Below, piece after piece: positions 15,955-27,500 of a DNA stretch of 32,680 nt (the first letter of the stretch is position 1; every line of letters begins with the position of its first letter). The notes below the pieces were generated by a model. That model worked only from the letters and a program-made list of their open reading frames with translations. It ran no database searches and was not told where the DNA came from. A program made the translations under genes and the position numbers. Source of the stretch: Verrucomicrobiota bacterium (GTDB lineage: Bacteria > Verrucomicrobiota > Lentisphaeria > Oligosphaerales > Oligosphaeraceae); contig JAGVUR010000103.1 in the NCBI GenBank assembly GCA_019136135.1, positions 1 to 32,680 of the forward strand, written 5' to 3'.

Positions 15955-17061
15955 TTAGTGCATGGGACCTGGATTCATCATTTCCGGTCCGCCCGGTCCG
16001 CCCGGTCCGCCTTCTCCTGGCTGTGCGTTCATCTTTTCCTCCTCGATGATCGCGTTCTGGCGTTCCAGGTACTCCTGGTACTTGGAGCGCGGCATCCAGC
16101 CGTACAGATCGTTGGCTTCGCCGGATTCCATCAGCTTCTTGAACTGGTTGCGCTTCACGTTGATGTAGTTCTTGCGCTGGTAGATATCCTTGGAAATCTC
16201 ATCGGTAAACTCAGCCTTCCTCTCGGCATAGAGCTTGTCATAAAGGTTCTTTACGAATGAAGACCTGGAAATCCAATGGTCTGGATTGGGACTGGTAAAG
16301 CGTTGGTTGTACCTGGTCCTAAACGTCCTCGCGGTCATGTCCAGCAAATCCGGGTTGGGGATGTAGCCGCCCTTGCGGAAAAGTTCCGGAACGCGATGCT
16401 CCCGCTCGTCCATCATATAGGTCTCGATGAGAGTATCATACCTCCGGTTCTCGCTGGCGACATACTCCTTGACCATCTTCTCGTGGTAAACCGGATACAA
16501 GTGAGCCAATGTCTCCTCATCTAAGTCGCGGATGTTGATCGTACGACGGGGAAACACCTCGACGCGCTCGGCGGAAACACGAGACAGCTTGCCGACGACA
16601 AGCGTGTCAGTCCCGCGACCGCCTCGAATGACGAAACTCACGTCGTCGTTACGCTGCCACATCTTGTACTTTTCCCGCGCCGCCTTTTCGAAGCCTTCGC
16701 GCTTGGAGGCAGGGAACTTTACCTTGACTTCTTCCTTGAGCATCGCAATCAACTCCTCGTTGATCTCCTGCAACGTCTGCTTGGGTTCGGGCTCCGGATA
16801 CTGCCACTGGGGGCTCAAGGGAAAATTCCTCGCCAATTCAGTGACCACGCGCTCGCGGGTCACCTCTTTCGCCAGGCGCTCATTAACCATCTTCGCAATA
16901 TCAGCCTCGATCTTGCGACGCTCTTCACGCCAATCAACCTCCGCCTCCTCATCGTCATCGTCAGCATCTTGCGCTAAACTCCAAGTTGGAACGCAGACAA
17001 TGAATGAGAAAAGAATAAGATACCATAGAAGAAGACGGCCACGACATTTAACAAGCTTCAT
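15955..17061 (-). CDS. Secreted protein of unknown function, paralogue 1
   Basis: The 368-residue precursor has a basic N-terminus and a hydrophobic signal segment (LLLWYLILFSFIVCVPTWSLA), then an acidic stretch (DADDDDEEAE), predicted helices, a small beta-rich segment around residues 137-181 that could be an SH3/KOW-like fold, and a further helical part ending in a Gly/Pro-rich tail (GGPGGPGGP). It shares a pattern with the gene at 17199-18080: a helix with an FPxSK-type start, a beta segment, then an LDEETLA-type turn (about 180) and GY-P (about 232). The ATG at 17061 is chosen over a TTG four codons earlier because GGAG lies eight bases upstream. I recognise no known family. Periplasmic or surface location is inferred. 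Confidence 0.75.
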   Translation of the reverse strand: MKLVKCRGRLLLWYLILFSFIVCVPTWSLAQDADDDDEEAEVDWREERRKIEADIAKMVNERLAKEVTRERVVTELARNFPLSPQWQYPEPEPKQTLQEINEELIAMLKEEVKVKFPASKREGFEKAAREKYKMWQRNDDVSFVIRGGRGTDTLVVGKLSRVSAERVEVFPRRTINIRDLDEETLAHLYPVYHEKMVKEYVASENRRYDTLIETYMMDEREHRVPELFRKGGYIPNPDLLDMTARTFRTRYNQRFTSPNPDHWISRSSFVKNLYDKLYAERKAEFTDEISKDIYQRKNYINVKRNQFKKLMESGEANDLYGWMPRSKYQEYLERQNAIIEEEKMNAQPGEGGPGGPGGPEMMNPGPMH

Positions 17062-17198
17062 CGGTAACTCCAAAAATTTGATGATTTCTACCTATCTATT
17101 GCTAAAATTTAGATTGCCGAAAAAACAAGACAACAGGGCAATTTAGCACATTCGCAACTAATTTCCAATTACATATATGCTATCTTTCAGGTTTTTTC
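17062..17198. other. AT-rich gap between tandem paralogues
   Basis: The 137 bp hold a 7-bp inverted pair TGCTAAA/TTTAGCA (17100-17106, 17142-17148) enclosing TTGCC/GGCAA (17114-17118, 17137-17141), which could fold into an imperfect hairpin downstream of the paralogue-2 stop on the minus strand. The T-run lies in the loop, not after the stem, so I do not call a terminator. It probably also holds the promoter of paralogue 1. Confidence 0.4.
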
Positions 17199-18080
17199 TT
17201 ATTCGCCACGAATTCGTTCCAAAAAACTACGATCCATTGTATGCTTACCAGACAGGGGGAAATCGTGGATCCGCGAAAGGCGACGCCAACGATTACCGTC
17301 AAGGGCAAATCCATTGGATTCATACAATTCGACAAGAATTTCTTCTTCCAGTTCCTCTTCCAAGCCACGTTTCTTCTCCAGGCAAGCCGCCTCATAGCGG
17401 TCGCTGATCGCCTCCCAGTTCACGGAAACAAAATATGCCTTCGAGCGCTCGTTGGGATCCTTCGGGACATAGCCGTCCGCGAGCAACGACGTCTTCAGCT
17501 TCACGGGAAACTCGCGATCGTAAACATCCTTCCTGTTCATCGCAAATACCTCGCGCTGAACCCTCAGGTAGTTCCGCTTCCGCGTCTCGCATTCCGCCTC
17601 CGAAAAACGTGCCAACGTGTCAGGATCGATGTCCTTCGTCGAAAGCTGCCCGTAATTTCCAATGCGGATCGCGTCGGGAGTCACGCGCTGGACCGCCCCC
17701 TTGTAAATACGATGCGGGGGACGAATCGACCGAATCTCAACCTGGTCGCCAACCTTTATCGGACGGAACTTCTCGTCCGCCTCGGAAATCAAATCCAGCA
17801 GCTTGCTGTCAGGATAAGTCTCGCGAGCGCGGGATTTCGCATACTCGTCGCTGCGGTGAACATGCTCGTCAAACGAATAGCACGGAGGAACAACAGGCCA
17901 TGAAATCCCCAGGCCGGACGCGACGGCGCGCAAGTCCAAAGCGCGGGAAACACCCTCCGCAACACGCAAGTCAGCCAATTCCTCGATCTCGTCGGCAGTC
18001 ATCCGACTCCCGGATGACTGTCCGACAACAACAAGACCAACCAATAATAAACACCCAATTAGACGAATGTTCTTTTTCAT
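17199..18080 (-). CDS. Secreted protein of unknown function, paralogue 2
   Basis: The 293-residue precursor starts with MKKNIRLIGCLLLVGLVVVG, a signal peptide; cleavage is probably near QSSG-SRM, and the Cys at position 10 is too early for a lipobox. It shares its layout with the gene at 15955-17061: YPDSKLL (about 89) aligns with FPASKRE there, VGDQVEIR then a beta segment (110-150) aligns with the same region, IDPDTLA (151-157) with LDEETLA, and DGYVP (202-206) with GGYIP. This paralogue lacks the acidic linker and the Gly/Pro tail. The ATG at 18080 is preferred over one 27 codons earlier because AGGTGA lies five bases upstream and the signal peptide starts there. The function is unknown. 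Confidence 0.75.
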   Translation of the reverse strand: MKKNIRLIGCLLLVGLVVVGQSSGSRMTADEIEELADLRVAEGVSRALDLRAVASGLGISWPVVPPCYSFDEHVHRSDEYAKSRARETYPDSKLLDLISEADEKFRPIKVGDQVEIRSIRPPHRIYKGAVQRVTPDAIRIGNYGQLSTKDIDPDTLARFSEAECETRKRNYLRVQREVFAMNRKDVYDREFPVKLKTSLLADGYVPKDPNERSKAYFVSVNWEAISDRYEAACLEKKRGLEEELEEEILVELYESNGFALDGNRWRRLSRIHDFPLSGKHTMDRSFLERIRGE

Positions 18081-18117
18081 CGTCACCTCGCTTGCCCCGC
18101 TCTCATCCCGCTGAGCA

Positions 18118-19311
18118 TCAACCATCGGAAAAGTTGTCAAAATACCCCTGCACCAAGACAACCGGCGTACCCTTGTCGCCGGAACCGCTGGTCAAATCGC
18201 ATAAGCTACCAAGCAAATCCGTCAACTGACGAGGAGTCGTGCCAAGAGATTCCTCCTTGCCGACCAAATCCGACGTCTTCGTGCGAATCCGTTCCAAAAT
18301 CGACGCCTCCACAGAGGCGTTGTCACTGTCAACCTTCTGTGCCTCGTCAGCAAGATACTTCAACTTCAATTCGTTCGGAGTCCCATGCAAACCTTTAGTA
18401 AAGGCAGGAGACACGACGGGATCGGCCAATTCCCAGATCTTGCCGACGGGGTCCTTGAACGCGCCGTCGCCGTAAACCATCACCTCGATGGTCTTCCCCG
18501 TCTTCGCCTTAAGACGCGTCTGGATGTCCTCGACCAAAGGCTGGCAATCACGCGGGAACAACTTGACTTTCACGTCATCCGACTTGTTGGATCCCAGCAA
18601 GCCGTAACGGACATTGAACCCGGCGCCCGGCTCAATCGGGCTGGTGCAAATGTCATCCAAGCCATACACGACCTCGGCGCCGGCCGCCAACAACAACCGC
18701 TTGCTGCGGTGACGGCTGTGAATGTCACACGTCAAGATCTTCTTCGTGAAGGGAAGCAGTGCGCGGACATCATTGCCGAAGTGGACCACGACCTTGTCCG
18801 GACCAATCAGTTTCTTGTACAGGTCGACATAGTCGATTCCCGTGAACGGGTGGAGGACTTTTTCGCCAAAGAGGTCGCGGTATTGTTTTTCGGACAGCAC
18901 GTCCGAGTGCGGGTTCACGCCGCTTGCCTCCATGGCGTCCTCGTCCATCAGGCGGTTCCCCACCTCGTCGGAAGGATAGCTCAACAACATATGGATACGA
19001 TCCAAGCCGGCGGCAATCCCCCGCAGCAAGACCGCAAAGCGATTCCGGCTCAAAATCGGGAACGCGATCCCGACCTCGCCGGAACCGAACTTGCCCCGAA
19101 CATCCTTCGCGATCTGGTCCACGGTCACGTAGTTGCCCTGGACCTTCGCCACAACAGATTCCGTGATGGCTACAACGTCCCGGTCGCGAAGCGAATACCC
19201 TTCGCTCTTGCTTGACGCCAGCAAAGCGTCAACGACCAGCGTCGCCAAATCATCGCCTGGTCGGAAAATCGGACAACGTATACCACGGACTACAGTGCCA
19301 ACTGTGCGCAT
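18118..19311 (-). CDS. Coenzyme F420-0:L-glutamate ligase (CofE) family protein
   Basis: The N-terminal 150 residues match the CofE/FbiB ligase family pattern, including TVVRGIRCPIFRPGDDL and DRDVVAITESVVAKVQG. Classical CofE adds glutamates to the cofactor F420. The protein is about 397 residues, longer than archaeal CofE (about 250), with a C-terminal half that I do not recognise apart from DGAFKDP and many charged residues. No other F420 gene (fbiA, cofC, cofH) is in the window, so the function here may be different. Two in-frame ATGs exist (19317 and 19311); AAGGAG is only two bases before the first but eight before the second, so 19311 is chosen. It is 38 bp upstream of paralogue 2 and divergent from guaB. 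Confidence 0.7.
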   Translation of the reverse strand: MRTVGTVVRGIRCPIFRPGDDLATLVVDALLASSKSEGYSLRDRDVVAITESVVAKVQGNYVTVDQIAKDVRGKFGSGEVGIAFPILSRNRFAVLLRGIAAGLDRIHMLLSYPSDEVGNRLMDEDAMEASGVNPHSDVLSEKQYRDLFGEKVLHPFTGIDYVDLYKKLIGPDKVVVHFGNDVRALLPFTKKILTCDIHSRHRSKRLLLAAGAEVVYGLDDICTSPIEPGAGFNVRYGLLGSNKSDDVKVKLFPRDCQPLVEDIQTRLKAKTGKTIEVMVYGDGAFKDPVGKIWELADPVVSPAFTKGLHGTPNELKLKYLADEAQKVDSDNASVEASILERIRTKTSDLVGKEESLGTTPRQLTDLLGSLCDLTSGSGDKGTPVVLVQGYFDNFSDG

Positions 19312-19504
19312 CAACATAGCTCCTTCATACTCAACTATCAGCTTTTTCCTATGCTTGAAACATCAGGGAAAGCAATTCCCCATAGATGTTTAATCCATTA
19401 TGTTAATCTACAGTCAAACAACCAATTTCACAACTAATCACAATCAAAAAATCACCTGCTTGCATGACAAAGACATAAATCATCCCGAGAACACTTCGCA
19501 AAAG

Positions 19505-19533
19505 TTGAAATCCATGGACGAACCGATTATAGT
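19505..19533 (+). promoter_or_regulatory. sigma70-type promoter of guaB
   Basis: TTGAAA (19505-19510) and TATAGT (19528-19533) are separated by 17 bp, close to the sigma70 consensus. Transcription would start near 19540, leaving about 60 bases of leader before the guaB ATG. I see no purine riboswitch in the leader. Confidence 0.7.
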
Positions 19534-19599
19534 AAATAGCCAATTTTTCCGTACGAATAGCGGATGTTAACAGGCATTGATCATCGACAAGGAGTAACC

Positions 19600-21117
19600 A
19601 TGGCTTTTTACTACGATGAACCGTCCCATACCTTCAGCGAATACCTGCTGATTCCAGGCTACACGGGACCAGACTGCATCCCCGCAAACGTGTCCCTCAA
19701 AACACCAATCGTGAAATTCAAGCGTGGCGAGCAACCGTCCCTTTCGATGAACATCCCGCTGGTCTCCGCCATCATGCAGGCCGTCTCGGGCGACCGCATG
19801 GCAGTCGCGCTGGCCAGGGAGGGCGGCATCACGTTCATCTATGGCAACCAAAGCATCGAAAGCGAAGCTGCAATGGTCCGCGCCGTCAAGGACTACAAGG
19901 CTGGATTCGTGACCTCGGACGCCAACGTCACACCTGAAAATACCCTGGAAGACATCCTCGACCTCAAGGAAAAGTACAAGCACTCGACTGTCGGCGTTAC
20001 TGACGACGGAACCCCACACGGACAACTCCTTGGAATGGTTACAAGCAGAGACTACAGCCTCGAGAGAATTCCGGTCAAGGCAAAGGTCGCCTCCTTCATG
20101 ACGCCGATCGAAAAGCTGGTCACCGCAACCGAGGGAATCACTCTCCAGGAAGCTTACGACCTGATCTGGGAACACAAGCTCAATACCCTCCCGGTCATCA
20201 CAAAGGACGGCCGATTCGTCGCATTCGTCTTCAGAAAGGACTACGACCAGCACAAGGAAAACCCACTCGAACTCCTGGACTCCCAGCATAGGTTCATCGT
20301 TGGCGCCGGAGTCAACACAAGAGACTACGAAGAACGCATCCCCGCACTTGTCGATGCCGAGGCCGACATCCTCTGCATCGACTCCTCGGAAGGATTCACG
20401 GTATGGCAAAAGAGAACGATTGAATTCGTAAGGAACAAATACGGCGACACGGTCAAGATCGGAGCCGGCAATGTGGTTGACAAGGATGGGTTCAGGTTCC
20501 TCGCAGAAGCCGGAGCCGACTTTGTCAAGGTCGGAATCGGCGGCGGCTCCATCTGCATCACCCGTGAAACAAAGGGCATCGGACGCGGACAAGCCACAGC
20601 AGTGATCGAGGTCGCAAAGGCCAGGGACGAGTATTTCCAGGAAACCGGAGTCTATGTGCCAATCTGCTCCGACGGCGGCATCGTGCACGATTACCACATT
20701 ACCCTCGCGCTTGCAATGGGCGCTGACTTCTGCATGCTTGGGCGCTATTTCGCCAGATTCGACGAATCGCCAAGCGAAATCGTCCAGATCAATGGAAACT
20801 TCATGAAGGAGTACTGGGGCGAAGGCAGCGCACGCGCACAAAACGTCGCCCGCTATGGACATGGGCAATCAAGCAAGGATACCCTTTCATTCGTCGAAGG
20901 CGTCGACAGCTACGTCCCCTACGCCGGTCCACTCCACAAAACACTGGAAGTCACCCTGGCGAAAATCCGCCATACCTTCTGCAACTGTGGCGTTTTGAGC
21001 ATCCCAGAACTTCAGGAAAAGGCAAAGTTGACCCTGGTTTCCAGCGTCACCCTGGTCGAAGGCGGAGCCCACGACGTCCTGGTCAAGGACACCTACAACC
21101 ACCCGAAGGGAATGTAA
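19600..21117 (+). CDS. guaB: IMP dehydrogenase
   Basis: The enzyme oxidises IMP to XMP with NAD in guanine nucleotide synthesis. The 505-residue protein shows the barrel, two CBS domains inserted after about residue 105 ([11 protein letters not shown] is in the first, [13 protein letters not shown] in the second), the catalytic-cysteine loop [11 protein letters not shown] (Cys319), IDSSEG (about 260) and the flap region [11 protein letters not shown]. It belongs to the longer GuaB type seen in Clostridia, Bacteroidota and PVC bacteria. The ATG at 19600 with AAGGAG five bases upstream is chosen over one at 19564. A good promoter lies upstream and a strong terminator at 21146-21178, so it is monocistronic. 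It lies opposite the prevailing gene direction. Confidence 0.97.
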   Translation: MAFYYDEPSHTFSEYLLIPGYTGPDCIPANVSLKTPIVKFKRGEQPSLSMNIPLVSAIMQAVSGDRMAVALAREGGITFIYGNQSIESEAAMVRAVKDYKAGFVTSDANVTPENTLEDILDLKEKYKHSTVGVTDDGTPHGQLLGMVTSRDYSLERIPVKAKVASFMTPIEKLVTATEGITLQEAYDLIWEHKLNTLPVITKDGRFVAFVFRKDYDQHKENPLELLDSQHRFIVGAGVNTRDYEERIPALVDAEADILCIDSSEGFTVWQKRTIEFVRNKYGDTVKIGAGNVVDKDGFRFLAEAGADFVKVGIGGGSICITRETKGIGRGQATAVIEVAKARDEYFQETGVYVPICSDGGIVHDYHITLALAMGADFCMLGRYFARFDESPSEIVQINGNFMKEYWGEGSARAQNVARYGHGQSSKDTLSFVEGVDSYVPYAGPLHKTLEVTLAKIRHTFCNCGVLSIPELQEKAKLTLVSSVTLVEGGAHDVLVKDTYNHPKGM

Positions 21118-21145
21118 TCCCAGCCTCGTTTCTCCCGCATTGACA

Positions 21146-21178
21146 CCCCTTCCCGGTCCTTCCGGAAAGGGGTTTTTT
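21146..21178 (+). terminator. Intrinsic terminator of guaB
   Basis: The stem is CCCCTT/AAGGGG, then a single C/A mismatch, then CCGG/CCGG, with a 5-base loop. Six T follow (21173-21178). It begins 28 bases after the guaB stop. Confidence 0.95.
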
Positions 21179-21187
21179 ATTTGGGCT

Positions 21188-21214
21188 GTCCGACTTGCCC
21201 GACCCGTCCGACCG
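21188..21214. repeat. Three degenerate 9-mers of the GTCCGACCC array
   Basis: GTCCGACTT (21188), GCCCGACCC (21197) and GTCCGACCG (21206) are in 9-bp phase. They lie 10 bp after the guaB terminator T-tract and lead directly into copy B of the hairpin/palindrome module, as the 23-unit array at 8152-8358 leads into copy A. Confidence 0.8.
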
Positions 21215-21326
21215 GCCTGGCTGGGGCTTTGTCATGTTTAGCCGCTTTCGCGGCGACATCCCTTGAGTACAACCACCCCGGGTGCCCGTACTCAAACTGC
21301 CATCATTGCACTTATCAAAATTTTCT
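21215..21326. repeat. Copy B of the 112-bp hairpin/palindrome module
   Basis: The order and spacing match copy A exactly: a 26-bp spacer, a GCCGC-TTTC-GCGGC hairpin (21241-21254), the palindrome (21265-21293, here with three unpaired positions on the left arm), AAACTG, and AATTTTCT at 21319-21326. The hairpin loop changes TTTA to TTTC while the stem is kept. Confidence 0.85.
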
Positions 21327-21539
21327 AGGTTTCCGATATTGCAATCTCCTCGTCCCCCAAATATCGCCATGAAGATCATCGTTGTCATGGAGGAAAGTGC
21401 TTCTTTGTAGGTTTTATATGGGGCGGGAAAACTCCGCGTCAAAAATCTTCTTCCCCATTTACACTGCTTGAGTTTTCTTGAGATTGGCTTATGTTTATTA
21501 GGATAACTGTGTTTCGTCTTTCAAGCTAGGAATCTGAGC
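21327..21539. other. Leader region of the giant-protein gene
   Basis: No gene is evident. A 7-bp inverted pair CGATATT (21334-21340) and AATATCG (21360-21366) lies near its start. A short plus-strand frame at 21369 has 13 codons and no ribosome site. TTGAGA (21478-21483) followed at 18 bp by GATAAC (21502-21507) is a weak promoter candidate. AGGA lies 10 bases before the giant gene's ATG. Confidence 0.4.
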
Positions 21540-24500
21540 ATGAAAACCATCCTCTTCATTATATCTGTTGCCGTTGCCTTTAATGCCTTTGCGCAAACCG
21601 CACAACTGCGGAAACTCAGGCATGAGACTTTTGAACTCAAGGCCTGGCCCGAAAAAAGCGATTCGCCGCGAAAACTCATCCTCGGCACCCCAACGGGCGA
21701 CAATGCGACCATTACGCTCGAAAACAACACGGTCACAACGCTAATCCACGATGCCACCACAGGCATCGACCAAACGATCAAAAGCGAATTCGACCCGGCA
21801 CATGCCCCAATCATCATCAGAAGGCATGGACAATGGCTGGAACTCCTCTCCAACAAAAAAACAATCGCCACAACCCTTTCCTACGTCAACCTCAAAGGCG
21901 ATGCGACCTGCAACGAGATTGACGGGAAGCCAGCTTTCGCCAACACCGAATACCAAAGACTGGAACCATTCGTCTTCGGTGACGACTTCATGCGTACCGA
22001 GGAAGAGGCCAAGCAGTGGGGCGTCTGGCAACCGATTTCCGGAAACTGGAAAATCCATTCCGTAATGGAACGAATCCATGCCAATCCGGCAGCCAACATC
22101 CGGGAAGGATATATTCCGGTTCCAGACAGAAGCCCAAACCCATTCTGCCTTTCGGGCAACGCGCCGGAAGGCGAAGCGCTGATCGTCACGGGATACCCAT
22201 TCTGGACAAACTACGAAGCGTCGATAACCATGAAGCCATTTATCGGATCGACGGCGGCGCTCGTCTTCGCTTTCAGAGACAAGGACAACTTCTCCAGGAT
22301 CCAGTGGACGCTCGATTCGTTCTCGATCAACCCAACGCAAATAGCGCTAATCCACAGGGTTGACGGCAAAGACCTCCCGCCACAGGAAACCAGGGAAATC
22401 CCAGCAAGAGCCGAAACATGGTACAAGCTGGCAGTCAAGCTACAACCCATGTACCTCCAAGTCATCGTCGATGGCACGCCGTTGCTCACTACGGCGCATT
22501 CCCTCCCCGGAGGCAAGGTCGGGCTGATGGCAAAAGGAATCAGCGATACCTTCTTCGACGACCTGGAAGTCAACACCATCCAGGAAACACCCCTGCTCGA
22601 CAGCATCCTCGCTGACGCAATCCAACAGGATCCGAATGCAGACAACGCATGGAAGGCAACCGACAGCAAACTCGCCGCAACCCCGCAAAAGAATGCAACG
22701 GCGACACTCAAGCTCGGGCGAGATTCCTGGAAGCCTCAGCGAATCGCCGTCTCAATCCCATTCAAGAAAGCACAAGGTCAACAAGGTATCGCCTTCGGCA
22801 AAGACTTGGCTTGGCGAGCAATCTGGCAAGATCAAACCATCAAGCTCATCCATCAAGACAAGACAATCCAGCAAATCTCATGCCCAGGAAACCCAAAGCA
22901 ACCGCTCGAGTTCGCGCTCGACAACACGGAACCGGGAATCGTTACAGTCTGGACAAATGGAAACCTCGCAATTAGAAACCCAATCGAAAAAGAACACCAA
23001 GCCGGAACCCTCGCACTGATCGCACAAGATAAAAACGCAGAATTCCAAAACATCGTCCTTTTCCAAAAGCTCAACCGAGACTGGGAACTCCCAGTTGATA
23101 TCTCAAGATTCGCAAACGATCCATATATGCAAGGATGGGCTTCGACACGTTATGCGTGGATCAAATTGGGAGACAAGACAAACAACGACTTCCCGCAAAA
23201 ACGACTCTTCAACGGGGACATCTACGGTGCGTTCTCCCTCGACTTCCCGCTGCAAAACAACCTCAATATCCTCTTCGGACACGATGAGCCAACAAGCGAA
23301 AACGCATATTGCCTAAAGTCTTCCGTCAATCCTGAAACACTGGACGGAACCGTCGAACTCCTTAAACAAGGAATATCAATCGCAAAAGCAACATTCAAGG
23401 CAAAGCAAAAGACAGTCATTCAAGGTGTCCAAATCATCGACGAGAAAATCGGGGCGCGCCCAAGAACGCCAGACACCAATACATACGGAAAACTGGCGCT
23501 TCGACGTGACGGATTCGTTATCTGGGCAATGCTCGACGAACAACCCCTCTTCAATATCCAAGACCTCCAACCACTGATGGGACGGGCGCTGATCGCTGAA
23601 ATCCCGGAACAAATGGATCTCATCCACTTGGAAATCAAACGCGAAAAATCCAGGGACTACCTCTTCGAGAAAGCGGAAGCGGACTGGTTCCAGGTCGGAC
23701 GATGGGAAGTGACCAATCGATTTGCCTGCGACCCCAGGTGGTCGCATCTCAACGGGGAATCCATGGGCGTCGCCGCCCTCTGGAGCAAATTCGTCTTGGA
23801 AGGCGACTACACGATCGAATGTTTCGCCGGAATGAGAATGCGCCAAGGCGAACTCCTGGAAGGCGCCAGGCTCTCATACCCAAGGGTCGGTGACATCAAT
23901 GTGGCACTGGACGCCGACGGGTACGAACTCTTCTCAGGATACAACCTGATCCTGGTCGCATGGGACCAGGAATGGTCTGAAAAATGGACGCAATTCTGGA
24001 GAAAGGGAAAAGTCGTCAATCAAACTGACGTCGAACTGATACCAAGGGGGCGCTACCGCGCACCAGACTCAAGAGCAATCGAAGTCGACTACGATCCCGG
24101 CGGAAGACCCGTGCACGGAGCATGGTACGCGCTCAAAATCAGAAAAAGCGGAGATCGTTTTGATGTCTGGTTCGACAATGTCCACATCCTGGATTTCGTC
24201 GAAAAGGATCCGTTCAAGGCAGGACAAAGGCTTGCGCTCTGGACACAGCATAATTCGATCGTCCTGGCGCGAATGAAGGTCAACTACACCCAGCTGACCC
24301 CAAAATTCTTCGAGCCAAGAGGTGCGACAACGAAAGTTCCGCATCCAAAGCCTGAACTGGAACAACACGGGGTCTCTGTCATCTCCTCGCCAAAAATCAA
24401 TACGATCCCAATCCCATGGAATGAAGACCAAAGCGCTGAAATCTTCCTCGATGACGACAAGCCGAGAAAAGACTCCGGGCAAACCTGGAACTGCGTCAAC

Positions 24501-27500
24501 GCAAACTCGGGAGGAGATGCAGGTGTCGCCATTGACATCCAACCCTGTGACATCCATAGGATCGACAAGCTTGAATTCGACTTCAAGCCGGACAACAATG
24601 CCAAGGTCAACCTATACCTTACTTTCGCTGAAGACCCAATAACGCGATACTTCATTAACCTGACAGGACCGGACTACGACGCGCCAAACATCGTCAAGCT
24701 TGATGCCAAGCTCAACATCAGGCCAAACACCTGGAACCGCATCGAACTCGACCCGAAGCAAATCATGCTCAATAGCGTCCCCTGGAACAAAAACAAAATC
24801 CTGTCTTCCATGATGATAGGAATGCTGCACGAAGGATACCAAAACGCAGGACTCGGCGCAAACCCCAAAAACGCCTCGTACAAACTCGCCAACATTAACA
24901 TCAAGGCGAACTACCCCAATACATTCACGTTCAGGTGGAACACACCAAAAGATGGAAAGGTCCCACAATACTCCTATTGGTTTGACGACAACCCAAAACA
25001 CGACACGCCTCCCGAAAAACAAACCGAAGGCACCACGGAAACGACGACAACCAAGCAAACAGGAAAATACTTCCACCTGATGGCGAAAACCGAGGGAGAC
25101 AAATGGGAACACGCTCTCTCCTTCCAGGTCCCCGAACCAACCCCGGTACAGCAACTCCAAATGACTATCCTCGACCCTAAACCGGCCGAAACTTGGGGCG
25201 GCAACCCAATCGTACTCAAATTTGACCAAAAAACCAACGTCATCCCGATCCTCGATACCGTCGAATTCAAGATCGGAGACCAGTCGATAACCGCAAATCC
25301 ACTCAATTCAACCTTCAATCCGGAAAACAGAACCCTCACAATCCTTCCTAAATTCAATGAAGTAAAACCAGACACCCCGCTCAAGGCATCGATCCAATTC
25401 ACCGATTCCAGAGGAAACAAGATCGTCAAGGATTGGACCCTGACCTTCAACCCAAAACTTGACAAAACCCCGCCTGACGCACCAATCATCAAGGAATTCC
25501 ATTCAGTCCTCGCGGGAAAAGCGTATCCGTGGAACAACGAAGTCGGACCAAGCACATCAAGAAGCAAGGTCAACATCGACATCACCCCCAGGACAAATGT
25601 CCTGCCCATGGCAACAGTTACCAATACAATCTGTGGAACAGACGGAGGAATCAATCTAAAACTCCCGGGATTCTCAGCCTCAAAGCACCCGTTCCTCGCC
25701 TTCGACTACAACATCCCAAACCCTGAAACATATGTTGACCTGATGATCAGCTCATCGCAAAGAAGAGCATACATGGGCATCACGGACAAGGAACAACGGG
25801 ACAGATTCATCTACCTGGGCGACATCCCGGACATCGTCCCGGACGGCACATGGCGAACAGCACTCGTCGACTTCAGGCCACATATCAATGAAATGGCCGA
25901 GGACTTCCCCAGGCAGGCCTGGAACATCACCGGAATCGAAATCGGCAACTGGAACTACTCCGGATCACAACCCGGAAGCCAATTCAAGGTATCCAATGTC
26001 AAAATCGCAAATATCGCTACAACGCTCAATGCGCCTCTGAACATAGCCTGGACTACGGTCGATCCCGCAGGAACCGATGCGTTCAGCTTCGTATGCGACA
26101 ACAATCCCGATACGATCCCCGATGAAACGCCAAACTCAGATAGCCCAAAAGCAACGCTCGAAAACCTCCCGCAAGGACTCAACTACTTCCATGTCAGGGC
26201 CAGGGACAAAAATGGAAACTGGGGACCGACTGCACATGCGATGATCTGCATCGACAACTCGATCCCCAAAATCCTCATAACCTACCCGGAAAACAATGCC
26301 AAGGACGCACCGAGAGAAATCAAGGTCACCTTCAACGAAGATTCGGGATTCATGGATTTCACCGGAACCATGCTCACAGTCAACGACAAGTCGAGAACGC
26401 TCAACAAGTCAAACACGACTTACGATCCGAAAACCAAAACCCTGACCTGGAGTCTTGTCTCCGATTCAAACCTCACTGGAGGCGTACTCAAGGATGGAAT
26501 GGCATTCAACGCTAGAATCAGCGGAATCAAAAATGCCGCCGGACAAGAGGCGAAACCGATCGATTGGTCGTGGACACTCGATTACTCCAAGGACAAAACC
26601 CCGCCAAGACAGCCTTATCTTGGCGAAATCGATTACGCCTCCTTCAGACACGTCCAGCACTACTCAAACCCAGAAGCCAGATATTGGTTCAATAGGTTTT
26701 ACACAGAAACAGCAATCGTCATGGACGAACAATCAAAGTCCAGCTGCCTTGAACTCAAACGGGACGATGACGACAAAAAACGATACTTCACATATCTGAC
26801 AACAAACGTCTTCGATCCAAATCAATACCCATACATCAGATTCAAATACAAGATCAGCCCGGGAACAAAAGCAAACTTCTATCTCTACATTAATAAGGAA
26901 TGGGGAGCTGTCGTCCTGACTGGAGACAAAACATCACACCAAGTCCTCCAGACGATCGAAGAGGCCAAGGACGACAATACTTGGAGAACAGCTTTCCTCG
27001 ATGTCAAGCAACTCGTAGCCAAAGTCGCGCCAGATGCGCCAAATACAAAGGTCAGCTACACCGGCGTAGGTGAACTCGGCGCAATGTCGCCCGCAGGATC
27101 AATACGAATCGACGACTACGCACTCGTACCAGTCCTGCCACCAATCCAACTCCTCTACCTCTCTTCAACAGACGAATCCGGCATCTCTGCGTTCAATGTC
27201 AAACTAGACCAAAACGACACGCTGGACAATCTGAAGCCGCTTCCGGAAAATTTCTTCAGGCAGAGATTTGCCTTCAAGGCATTGGATAAGCCTGGGCTTT
27301 GGTTCTTTGCCGCCCAGGCGATTGATGGACCTGGTCACCTCTCCGAAGCGGTCGCATTCCCATTCTATTGCGACCAACCAGCCCTCTCCGATGGACAGCC
27401 CGACGGGTTGGAACTGGCTCCCAACGCCGCCCCCTGGAAACATACACCGGAAAACCTCAAGCAAAAACGAACTCTCTGCGTCTCAAGAGTCGTAAAAACA

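Noticed and set aside
19567..20868. Minus-strand 433-codon frame inside guaB
   Set aside because: guaB is unambiguous on the plus strand; the opposite frame is Asp/Val/Cys-rich, has no matching motif and overlaps the guaB promoter and start.
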